Source: an uncultured Ruminococcus sp. (GTDB lineage: Bacteria; Bacillota; Clostridia; Oscillospirales; CAG-272). Taken from it: DNA of 19,265 bases. Position 1 is the stretch's first letter. The number at the start of each line of letters is the position of its first letter. Where the stretch lies: NCBI GenBank assembly GCA_902783705.1, contig CACZSA010000156.1, positions 1 through 19,265 on the forward strand. The letters run 5' to 3'. The notes under the pieces are model-generated. The model did not search any database and was not told where the DNA came from. It saw nothing but the letters and a program-made list of their open reading frames with translations. Below, in pieces: positions 7,998 to 13,879 of the stretch. A program made the translations under genes and the position numbers.

Positions 7998-8816
7998 TTA
8001 TCCTTTCAGATTCGAGCTTGCGAGGAACGCGCGCGCCTTCTCGGATTTCGGCGCTCCGAAGACCTCCTCCGGCGTTCCCTCCTCTTCGATGACGCCGTCC
8101 GCCATGTAGATCACCCGGTCGGCGACGCCGCGCGCGAACTCCATCTCGTGCGTCACGACGATCATCGTCCGGTCGCTGTTTTTCAGCCCGCGGATCACGC
8201 GCAGCACTTCCCCGGTCAGCTCCGGATCGAGCGCGGAGGTCGGCTCGTCGAAGCAGAGGATGTCCGGCGACATCGCGAGCGCGCGGGCAATCGCCACCCG
8301 CTGCTGCTGACCGCCCGAGAGCTGGAAGGGATAGTTTTTCATCTTCTCGCCGAGCCCGACCGTGCGGATCAGTTCCTCGGCCCGGCGGTTCACGTCGGCG
8401 AGCATCGTCCTCCGCTCCGCCTTGAAGTCGCGCGAGGGATCCGCCCGGCACGCGTCCCGGAGCCGTTCGGTCTCGAGGAGCGAGGGCGCGAGGGTCACGT
8501 TGCGCAGAACGCTGTACTGCGGGAAGAGATTGAACGACTGGAACACAAGCCCGAAGTGGAGGATGCTCTCGCGCAGCTGACGCGCCGTCATCTTCTCGCC
8601 CGCGCGGAAGACCGAGTCGCCGTTCACGAGGATCTCGCCCTCATCCGCCGTCTCGAGGAAATTGAGGCAGCGCAGAAGGGTCGTCTTGCCGCTGCCGGAG
8701 GAACCGATGATGACCAGTACCTCGCCGCGCCGCAGACTGAACGTGATGCCGCGCAGGACTTCGTTGTTCCCGAACCGCTTGCGGAGGCTCTTCACCTCCA
8801 GAATCGTATCCGTCAT
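7998..8816 (-). CDS. Polar-amino-acid-type ABC transporter ATP-binding protein (GlnQ/HisP-like)
   Basis: The 272-aa protein starts MTDTILEVKS at 8816, with GGAGG 6 nt upstream. It powers the importer encoded by the permease and binding-protein genes just upstream. All nucleotide-binding motifs are present: Walker A GSSGSGKTT (residues 38-46), Q-loop VFQSFNLFPQ (Gln93), signature LSGGQQQR (166-173), Walker B ILCFDEPTSALD with Glu191, and the switch His223 in VVTHEM. The protein is about 30 residues longer than typical GlnQ because of a charged insertion between the Q-loop and the signature (about residues 114-144). The gene begins 11 nt after the permease stop and its stop overlaps the esterase start as TAATG. 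The family assignment is very secure. The transported compound is not evident from this subunit. Confidence 0.95.
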   Translation of the reverse strand: MTDTILEVKSLRKRFGNNEVLRGITFSLRRGEVLVIIGSSGSGKTTLLRCLNFLETADEGEILVNGDSVFRAGEKMTARQLRESILHFGLVFQSFNLFPQYSVLRNVTLAPSLLETERLRDACRADPSRDFKAERRTMLADVNRRAEELIRTVGLGEKMKNYPFQLSGGQQQRVAIARALAMSPDILCFDEPTSALDPELTGEVLRVIRGLKNSDRTMIVVTHEMEFARGVADRVIYMADGVIEEEGTPEEVFGAPKSEKARAFLASSNLKG

Positions 8817-8827
8817 GCCGCACCTCC

Positions 8828-9484
8828 TTAACCCTGATAATAGTCGAGCCGCTTTTCGAGCCGCCCGAAGAGGACCGTGAGGATGCCGACGAAGAGGAGA
8901 TAGAAGACGCCCGTGTAGAACATCGGCCACACGATGCCGTCGCTCTTCATGAAGGAGTACCCGGTGAAGGTCAGCTCATAGACCGCGATGATACGGGCGA
9001 GGGAGGTGTCCTTCACGAGGGTGATGATCTCGTTCGACATCGGATGCACGATCCGCTTGATCATCTGCAGAAGCGTCACGCGGAAAAAGATCTGCGACCG
9101 GGTGAGGCCGAGGACCTGCGCCGCCTCGCGCTGTCCGACGGGAACGCCCTGGATCCCGCCCTTGTAGATGACAGCGAAGTAACAGGCATAGTTGAGGGAG
9201 AACGCCACCACCGTCGCGGCTGTCCGTCCGGCTTCCCCGCCTCCCCAGATATTTTGCCCGATGATGCCGGGAATATAGAAGAAGGAGATGAGCTGGAGCA
9301 TCAGCGGCGTGCCCCGCACGATCCAGACGAGGAGGCTGCAGGGAACGGAGATCACGCGGAACCGGCTCATGAGCCCGAAGCAGATCACGAGCCCGAGCGG
9401 CAGGGCGAAGAGGAGGGTCAGAAGAAAGATCCTGACCGATACGGCAAGGCCTCCGAGGAGGGAGGTCGTCACGGATATGAACAT
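8828..9484 (-). CDS. Polar-amino-acid-type ABC transporter permease
   Basis: This 218-aa protein starts MFISVTTSLL. The start at 9484 has GGAG 5 nt upstream; an earlier ATG at 9532 would place a stable hairpin inside the coding region and lacks a good site. Several hydrophobic helices (for example VRIFLLTLLFALPLGLVICF) span the membrane. The EAA loop QREAAQVLGLTRSQIFFRVTL, which contacts the ATPase, is well preserved, and the sequence ends with the helix YTGVFYLLFVGILTVLFG. It belongs to the His/Glu/Gln/Arg/opine permease family, and only one permease gene is present, so a homodimer is expected. It lies between the binding protein (63 nt upstream, with a hairpin between) and the ATPase (11 nt downstream). 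Confidence 0.94.
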   Translation of the reverse strand: MFISVTTSLLGGLAVSVRIFLLTLLFALPLGLVICFGLMSRFRVISVPCSLLVWIVRGTPLMLQLISFFYIPGIIGQNIWGGGEAGRTAATVVAFSLNYACYFAVIYKGGIQGVPVGQREAAQVLGLTRSQIFFRVTLLQMIKRIVHPMSNEIITLVKDTSLARIIAVYELTFTGYSFMKSDGIVWPMFYTGVFYLLFVGILTVLFGRLEKRLDYYQG

Positions 9485-9499
9485 AATCGCTCCAATCAC

Positions 9500-9521
9500 A
9501 AAACAGAGGGAGCCCCTCTGT
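9500..9521 (-). terminator. Intra-operon hairpin, likely attenuating terminator or mRNA-stabilising stem
   Basis: On the minus strand ACAGAGGG (9521-9514), loop GCT, CCCTCTGT (9510-9503), an 8-bp perfect stem followed by three more T (four in total with the last stem base). It sits between the binding-protein stop and the permease start. The short T-run suggests partial rather than full termination. Such elements commonly let the binding protein be made in excess of the membrane subunits. Confidence 0.6.
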
Positions 9522-9546
9522 TCTGCATGCATTCAGATTTGTCGGA

Positions 9547-10332
9547 TCACTTCGCGGGGACGACGACCACCTGCGCGTTGTTGAAGTAAGGGTTCGAGCA
9601 GGTCATCGCGCCTTTGACCTCGTCGGTGATGGTCATGCCGTTCCAGACGACGTCGATGCTTCCGGAGTCAAGCTCCATGATCTTGTTGTCCCAGTCGATC
9701 ACGACGAACTGGACGTCGACGCCGAGCATTTCCCCCACGATCCGCGCCATGTCCGCGTCAAAGCCGATCCAGTTGCCGTCCGCATCCTGATAATCCATCG
9801 GCTCGAAATCGGTGATGCCGACGATGAGGGTGCCCTTTGCGCAGATCGCCTCGGTGTCGCCGCCCGCGGGGATCTTCACGCCGTCCGCGGCAGGCTGTTC
9901 GATCATCGCCGCTTCGAGGCCGTAGGTCTTCGCGCATTCCTGCATCTGTCCGTTCGCGTAGGTGACGGAGAAGACGTCGTTGATAACGCTCGCGAGGTCG
10001 GAACCCTTGCGGCATCCGACGCCGTATTCCTCGGACGTGAGGGAATCGGTGAATTCCAGATCGGGATAGCTGGTCCCTTCCCCGGTCATCGCGACCGCCA
10101 TGAGCAAATCGATGATCGCCGCGTCAGACGTGCCGGATTTGACCTCCATGAGGGCGTCCGCCTGCGATGCGACGACGTTGGTCTTCCAGCCCTTGTCCTT
10201 CGCCGCAGCTTCACCGGCGGATCCGGCTTCCACGGCATAGACGGTTTCCCCGCCCTTCGAGCAGGACGCGAGGCTCAGCGCGGCGGTCATGAGCAGGATC
10301 GCCGCAAGGACGAGCGAGAGCAGTTTCTTCAT
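9547..10332 (-). CDS. Lipoprotein substrate-binding protein of an ABC importer, with permuted lobe order
   Basis: This 261-aa protein has a lipoprotein signal peptide (MKKLLSL to lipobox LASC, Cys24) and GGAGGAG 8 nt before its start at 10332. It is an SBP of the polar amino acid (type-3, SBP_bac_3) family, but the halves are in reverse order. Residues about 29-146 (VEAGSAGEAA, ALMEVKSGTSDAAIID, EEYGVGCRKGSDL, then a YGLEAAMIEQ tail) match the usual second half. After a linker (about 147-164), residues 165-261 (KGTLIVGITDFEPMDY, GFDADMARIVGEMLGV, ELDSGSIDVVWNGMTIT, NPYFNNAQVVVV) match the usual first half, ending exactly where the chain normally crosses into lobe 2. The lobe-2 Asp (Asp75) remains. 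The carboxylate-binding Arg expected after TITxE is Val239. First gene of the transporter operon. The permutation is seen by motif order; function of the variant is inference. Confidence 0.9.
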   Translation of the reverse strand: MKKLLSLVLAAILLMTAALSLASCSKGGETVYAVEAGSAGEAAAKDKGWKTNVVASQADALMEVKSGTSDAAIIDLLMAVAMTGEGTSYPDLEFTDSLTSEEYGVGCRKGSDLASVINDVFSVTYANGQMQECAKTYGLEAAMIEQPAADGVKIPAGGDTEAICAKGTLIVGITDFEPMDYQDADGNWIGFDADMARIVGEMLGVDVQFVVIDWDNKIMELDSGSIDVVWNGMTITDEVKGAMTCSNPYFNNAQVVVVPAK

Positions 10333-10355
10333 AGTATATACTCCTCCGATTTTCC

Positions 10356-10388
10356 GCCGGACTGTCTCCGGCTTTTGCGTTTTAACGC
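10356..10388 (-). promoter_or_regulatory. Inverted repeats in the 5' leader of the ABC transporter operon
   Basis: Two short inverted repeats lie between the -10 box and the binding-protein start. GCGTT/AACGC with a 2-nt centre (10377-10388) lies about 15 bp downstream of the -10 box and could be an operator half-site pair. GCCGGA/TCCGGC with a 5-nt loop (10356-10372) would form a leader hairpin just before the ribosome binding site. Neither matches a motif I recognise. Confidence 0.35.
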
Positions 10389-10402
10389 ATTAAAGCTGTA
10401 CT

Positions 10403-10431
10403 ATAATAGCACATAACGGCGGATTTGTCAA
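10403..10431 (-). promoter_or_regulatory. Sigma-A promoter for the ABC transporter operon
   Basis: On the minus strand TTGACA (10431-10426), a 17-bp spacer, TATTAT (10408-10403). It lies about 70 bp upstream of the binding-protein start codon and diverges from the SPFH promoter at 10465-10493, with 33 bp between the two -35 boxes. Confidence 0.85.
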
Positions 10432-10464
10432 GCAGACGCCCGGAAAAATTTTTCTCCGAACCTC

Positions 10465-10493
10465 TTGACAGGGATGCCCGGATATGGTATAAT
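10465..10493 (+). promoter_or_regulatory. Sigma-A promoter for the SPFH/Arc operon
   Basis: TTGACA (10465-10470), a 17-bp spacer ending TGG (extended -10), TATAAT (10488-10493). Transcription should begin near 10500, right at the tandem TGATATCAA repeats, and about 50 nt before the SPFH start codon. Confidence 0.88.
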
Positions 10494-10500
10494 GTCACCG

Positions 10501-10520
10501 TGATATCAAGATGATATCAA
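10501..10520 (+). promoter_or_regulatory. Tandem TGATATCAA repeats at the expected start site (operator-like)
   Basis: TGATATCAA occurs at 10501-10509 and again at 10512-10520, an 11-bp period (one helical turn), and each copy contains the palindrome TGATATCA. The location overlaps the predicted transcription start. This is the arrangement expected for cooperative binding of a small dimeric repressor, and the Arc-like protein encoded second in this operon is the obvious candidate. The binding is inferred. Confidence 0.55.
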
Positions 10521-10546
10521 ACCAAGACAATCACAGGAGGCACATC

Positions 10547-11608
10547 ATGGCAAAGCTTCTCGAAAACTCTTATAATAATGTGGAAGAAAAGATCTACCGC
10601 GCCAAGAGCGGCTGGCTCGTTCTGATCCTCTCGATCCTCGCGTACATCGCGGCGATCGTCTGCGTCCCGCTCGGCGGCATCCACGGCATCGACGAGGGCA
10701 ATCCCCTCTTCACCGCGCTCTTCGTCGTCTCGATCCTCTATCTCTGCGTCGGCTGGATCTGGTGGTGCGGCCTGAAGGTCATCCGTCCGAATGAAGCGCT
10801 GGTTCTGACTCTCTTCGGACGCTACATCGGCACGCTGAAGCAGGACGGCTTCTTCTTTGTCAATCCCTTCTGCGCGTCCTTCAACCCGGCCGCCAGGACC
10901 AAGCTCAACCAGTCCGGCGACGTCAAGCCCGAGGGCTCCGTCTTCTCCGGCATCCAGGTCAACGCCGGCGGTGCGACGACTGCGGAGATGGTGAGCAACA
11001 AGATCTCCCTCAAGGTCATGACGCTCAACAACAACCGCCAGAAGATCAACGACTGCCTCGGCAACCCCGTCGAGATCGGCATCGCGGTGATGTGGAGAGT
11101 CGTCGATACGGCGAAAGCGGTCTTCAATGTCGACAATTACAAGGAATACCTCTCCCTGCAGTGCGACAGCGCGCTGCGTGAGATCGTCCGCATCTACCCC
11201 TACGACGTCGCACCCGGCGTGGACACCACCGGCGACGGCGTTGCGGACGAGGGTTCCCTCCGCGGCTCCTCCGATCTCGTGGCGTCCCGCATCCGCGATA
11301 AGATCGAGGAAAAGGTCGCGTTCGCGGGCCTCGAGGTCGTCGAAGCGAGAATCACGTATCTGGCCTACGCGCCCGAGATCGCGGCGGTCATGCTCCAGAG
11401 ACAGCAGGCTTCCGCCATCATCGACGCGCGGAAGATGATCGTCGACGGTGCGGTGGGCATGGTACAAATGGCGCTGGACAAGATCAACCACGAAGACATC
11501 TGCCAGCTCGATGACGAGCGCAAGGCACAGATGGTCGCCAACCTTCTGGTCGTTCTCTGCGGCAACCGCGACGCGCAGCCCATCGTGAACGCGGGATCGA
11601 TCTATTGA
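10547..11608 (+). CDS. SPFH/band-7 domain membrane protein
   Basis: The 353-aa protein starts at 10547 with AGGAGG 6 nt upstream; an in-frame ATG at 10511 falls in the repeat region and lacks a site. Two hydrophobic segments near the N-terminus (about residues 21-45 and 54-75) anchor it in the membrane. The SPFH (stomatin/prohibitin/flotillin) domain follows: GLKVIRPNEALVLTLFGRY, then DGFFFVNPF, a PVEIGIAVMWRVVD strand region, and an amphipathic stretch around EARITYLAYAPEIAAVMLQRQQA leading to the C-terminal helix. SPFH proteins form oligomeric membrane scaffolds, often tied to proteolysis or membrane stress. The C-terminus ends without the long coiled coil of flotillins. The Arc-like gene starts 18 nt downstream in the same operon, suggesting co-regulation. 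Domain is confident; physiological role is unknown. Confidence 0.9.
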   Translation: MAKLLENSYNNVEEKIYRAKSGWLVLILSILAYIAAIVCVPLGGIHGIDEGNPLFTALFVVSILYLCVGWIWWCGLKVIRPNEALVLTLFGRYIGTLKQDGFFFVNPFCASFNPAARTKLNQSGDVKPEGSVFSGIQVNAGGATTAEMVSNKISLKVMTLNNNRQKINDCLGNPVEIGIAVMWRVVDTAKAVFNVDNYKEYLSLQCDSALREIVRIYPYDVAPGVDTTGDGVADEGSLRGSSDLVASRIRDKIEEKVAFAGLEVVEARITYLAYAPEIAAVMLQRQQASAIIDARKMIVDGAVGMVQMALDKINHEDICQLDDERKAQMVANLLVVLCGNRDAQPIVNAGSIY

Positions 11609-11626
11609 TCCCCGGACGGCGGATGA

Positions 11627-11839
11627 ATGCCTGAGAAGGACAACAAGAAGCAGATCCCGCTGCGGGTATCGAAAACCCTCTACGACGAGTTGGCGCGCTG
11701 GGCGGAGGACGATTTCCGCTCGATCAACGGGCAGATCGAATACCTCCTCACGGAGGCGGTCAAGCGGCGTCGGCGCGGCGCACTCGGGGACAGCTCCCCG
11801 GAGACCCCCGCCGATCCCCCCGAATCGGACGGCGAATGA
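11627..11839 (+). CDS. Arc/CopG-like ribbon-helix-helix DNA-binding protein
   Basis: This 70-aa protein has a basic N-terminal half: residues 8-50 (KQIPLRVSKTLYDELARWAE, then an RSINGQIEYLLTEAV helix) fit a ribbon-helix-helix fold, with the QIPLRV strand expected to contact DNA as a dimer. The tail (residues about 51-70, rich in Pro, Ser and Asp/Glu) looks disordered. GGCGG precedes the start by about 5 nt. It is the second gene of the SPFH operon and ends just before a terminator. No toxin-like partner is next to it, so a classical toxin-antitoxin pair is not supported. Autoregulation through the TGATATCAA repeats at 10501-10520 is a plausible role but unproven. Confidence 0.82.
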   Translation: MPEKDNKKQIPLRVSKTLYDELARWAEDDFRSINGQIEYLLTEAVKRRRRGALGDSSPETPADPPESDGE

Positions 11840-11862
11840 TCTGCGGATGCAAACGAATACAA

Positions 11863-11898
11863 ACGGAGACTGTCCCGACGGACGGTCTCTGTTTTTTT
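11863..11898 (+). terminator. Intrinsic terminator of the SPFH/Arc operon
   Basis: A 13-bp stem (11863-11875 with 11880-11892, two G-U pairs) with a CGAC loop is followed by TTTTTTT (11892-11898). It lies 23 nt after the Arc-like gene stop. Confidence 0.93.
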
Positions 11899-11917
11899 GC
11901 TCTTCTGAGCGGCAGGC

Positions 11918-11951
11918 AAAAGAAAAGCCACCGCATCTCTGCAATGGCTTT
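11918..11951 (-). terminator. Intrinsic terminator of rny
   Basis: On the minus strand a 12-bp stem (11951-11940 with 11935-11924, two G-U pairs) with a GAGA loop is followed by TCTTTT. A smaller hairpin, AGCCTC-ACGG-GAGGCT (11973-11958), precedes it. Together they end the rny transcript about 35-65 nt past its stop, back to back with the terminator at 11863-11898. Confidence 0.88.
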
Positions 11952-11985
11952 CCGCAAAGCCTCCCGTGAGGCTGTGCCTTCTCTT

Positions 11986-13527
11986 TTATTTCGCGTAATC
12001 GACCGCGCGGCTCTCCCGGATCATGTTCACCTTGATCTGTCCGGGGTATTCGAGCTCGTTCTCGATCTTCTTCACGATCTCGCGGGCGATGAGCGTCATC
12101 TGATCGTCGTTGACCATATCCGGCTTCACCATGATCCGGATCTCGCGGCCGGCCTGGATGGCGTACGACTTGTCCACGCCCTCGAATCCGTTCGCGATCT
12201 CTTCCAGCTTCGTGAGCCGCTTGATGTAATTCTCGAGGTTCTCGCGTCTCGCGCCTGGTCTTGCCGCCGAGATCGCGTCCGCCGCCTGAATGATCAGCGC
12301 GGTGATCGTCTGGGCCTCCACATCGCCGTGATGCGCCTCGATCGCGTGAATCACTTCCTTCGATTCACGGTACTTCCGGGCGACCTCCACGCCGAGCTGG
12401 ACATGCGATCCCTCGACCTCCTGGGTGAGGGCCTTGCCGATGTCGTGCAAGAGTCCGGCGCGCTTCGCCAGCGTGCTGTCCACACCGAGCTCGTCCGCGA
12501 TGATGCCGGCGAGCAGGGAGACCTCAACGGAATGCGCGAGGACGTTCTGACCGTAGCTCGTGCGGTATTTCAGACGTCCGAGGAGCTTCACGAGTTCCGG
12601 ATTGATGCCGTGGATCCCCGTGTCGAAGGTCGCGCGCTCGCCCGCCTGCTTGATGGCGGCGTCCACTTCCTTCCGGGCCTTTTCCACGGTCTCCTCGATG
12701 CGGGTCGGATGGATCCGCCCGTCGGAGATCAGCTTTTCAAGCGCAAGACGCGCAACTTCGCGGCGGACCGGGTCGAAGGACGACACCGTGATCGCCTCCG
12801 GCGTGTCGTCGATGATGAGGTCGACGCCCGTAAGTGTTTCGATCGTGCGGATGTTCCGGCCTTCTCTGCCGATGATCCGTCCCTTCATCTCCTCGCTCGG
12901 GAGCTGCACGGCGGAAACCGTGATCTCCGAGACGTGGTCTGCGGCGCAGCGCTGTACCGCCAGGGCGATGATCTCACGCGCCTTTTCGTCCGCTTCGTCC
13001 TTGAATTCCGCTTCCAGCTCGACGATCTTCTGCGCCTGCTCGTGGCGGATCTCGCCTTCGAGCTTCGCGATCAGCTTTTCGGTCGCCTCCTCCGCCGTCA
13101 TGCCGGCGATCTTCTGGAGCGTTTCGAACTGTTCCTCTTTGATCTTGTCGATGGCTTCGTTCTTGTCGGTGGCCTCCTTCAGCTTCTTCTGGAGGGCTTC
13201 GTCCTTCTTCTCGACGGCCTCGGTCTTGCGGTCGAGGGTCTCTTCCTTGGTCTGTACGCGGCGTTCCTGACGGGTCAGCTCGCTGCGTCTCTCCTTCAGT
13301 TCAAGCTCGAATTCGTTCTTGGTCTGGAGGATCTCCTCCTTCGCTTCGAGCAGGGCTTCCTTCTTCTTGGTGTCCGCCGCCTTGATTCCGTCCTCGAGAA
13401 TCCGCTTCGCCTGTTCCTCCGCGGAGCCGATTTCCGCTTCCGCAACCTTTTTGCGGTATATCATGCCGCCGGCAAAACCTGCGGCAGCGCATACAATTCC
13501 GACAATGATGGGAATGATGTATTCCAT
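11986..13527 (-). CDS. rny: Ribonuclease Y
   Basis: The 513-aa protein is nearly the standard RNase Y length. The start at 13527 has AAAGGAGG 6 nt upstream; the frame extends 64 codons further upstream but without family similarity. RNase Y is the membrane-anchored endoribonuclease that begins mRNA decay in many Bacillota. Features in order: one membrane helix (residues 3-23), a long charged coiled coil (about 30-190), a KH RNA-binding domain with GRIIGREGRN (216-225), and an HD domain with His332 and His361-Asp362 in LLHDIGKAL, the metal-binding catalytic centre. The conserved end (MIRESRAVDYAK) is intact. It is monocistronic here, with promoter at 13736-13764, a long leader and its own terminator. 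Identification is secure. Confidence 0.97.
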   Translation of the reverse strand: MEYIIPIIVGIVCAAAGFAGGMIYRKKVAEAEIGSAEEQAKRILEDGIKAADTKKKEALLEAKEEILQTKNEFELELKERRSELTRQERRVQTKEETLDRKTEAVEKKDEALQKKLKEATDKNEAIDKIKEEQFETLQKIAGMTAEEATEKLIAKLEGEIRHEQAQKIVELEAEFKDEADEKAREIIALAVQRCAADHVSEITVSAVQLPSEEMKGRIIGREGRNIRTIETLTGVDLIIDDTPEAITVSSFDPVRREVARLALEKLISDGRIHPTRIEETVEKARKEVDAAIKQAGERATFDTGIHGINPELVKLLGRLKYRTSYGQNVLAHSVEVSLLAGIIADELGVDSTLAKRAGLLHDIGKALTQEVEGSHVQLGVEVARKYRESKEVIHAIEAHHGDVEAQTITALIIQAADAISAARPGARRENLENYIKRLTKLEEIANGFEGVDKSYAIQAGREIRIMVKPDMVNDDQMTLIAREIVKKIENELEYPGQIKVNMIRESRAVDYAK

Positions 13528-13735
13528 CCCGCGCCTCCTTTGACTGTGATTTTGTTGATTATTCTGCATGTTTTCCTTGCGATCTGCGGCGGACGGAGTT
13601 CTCCGTGCGCGCCTCCTCCTTGGTGTATTCTGCTGACCGCAGCTGTATTCCGATCCGTCCCGGAGGACGGGTGCCATGCGTTCGCAGCGACGTCTGTGAC
13701 TCTTCTGTGAAAATGCCAAAAACGTACTACTCTAT
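13528..13735 (-). other. Long 5' leader of rny
   Basis: About 200 nt lie between the rny promoter and its start codon. Read on the minus strand this holds two short hairpin candidates: CCGTCC/GGACGG around 13659-13674, and ACGGAG/CTCCGT around 13594-13607, which would have a very tight loop. The region is also open in the rny frame. I do not recognise a riboswitch class. It may serve autoregulation, since RNase Y is known to affect many transcripts, but that is speculation. Confidence 0.45.
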
Positions 13736-13764
13736 ATTATAACTCCGCGGCGGCGCAAAGTCAA
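13736..13764 (-). promoter_or_regulatory. Sigma-A promoter for rny
   Basis: On the minus strand TTGACT (13764-13759), a 17-bp spacer, TATAAT (13741-13736). It diverges from the GH36 promoter; only 23 bp separate the two -35 boxes. Confidence 0.85.
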
Positions 13765-13787
13765 GATATTTTTTCGTTATTCTTCTC

Positions 13788-13816
13788 TTGCAATTCACCC
13801 GTGTTTATGGCATAAT
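13788..13816 (+). promoter_or_regulatory. Sigma-A promoter for the GH36-GH127 operon
   Basis: TTGCAA (13788-13793), a 17-bp spacer ending TGG (extended -10), CATAAT (13811-13816). It is weaker than the other promoters here, consistent with need for induction. The short leader contains a stem GGGTTCCGG/CCGGACCC with one bulged base (13828-13859) just upstream of the AAAGGAG site. Confidence 0.7.
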
Positions 13817-13879
13817 AAGGTCAGCAAGGGTTCCGGACGACAAAATCCATGCCGGACCCGCCCCGAAAGGAGTCCGAAC

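Noticed and set aside
9485..9532. N-terminal extension of the permease from an ATG at 9532
   Set aside because: The extension would lie across the intergenic hairpin and lacks a ribosome binding site, while GGAG is well placed before the ATG at 9484.
11627..11839. Arc-like protein as an antitoxin of a toxin-antitoxin pair
   Set aside because: No small toxin-like gene lies beside it; the partner is a 353-aa SPFH membrane protein and a terminator follows directly.
10517..11944. A 475-codon minus-strand open frame antisense to the SPFH/Arc operon
   Set aside because: The sense strand has two genes with proper ribosome binding sites, promoter and terminator; the antisense frame crosses both of them and the terminator.
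11836..13710. A 624-codon plus-strand open frame over rny, rich in Leu and Phe
   Set aside because: Its repetitive Leu/Phe composition is what the reverse complement of the Lys/Glu-rich coiled-coil codons of RNase Y gives; no real membrane protein is indicated.
13528..13719. 64-codon N-terminal extension of RNase Y
   Set aside because: The standard RNase Y N-terminus with its membrane helix begins at 13527 directly after AAAGGAGG; the upstream residues are Arg-rich and unlike the family.
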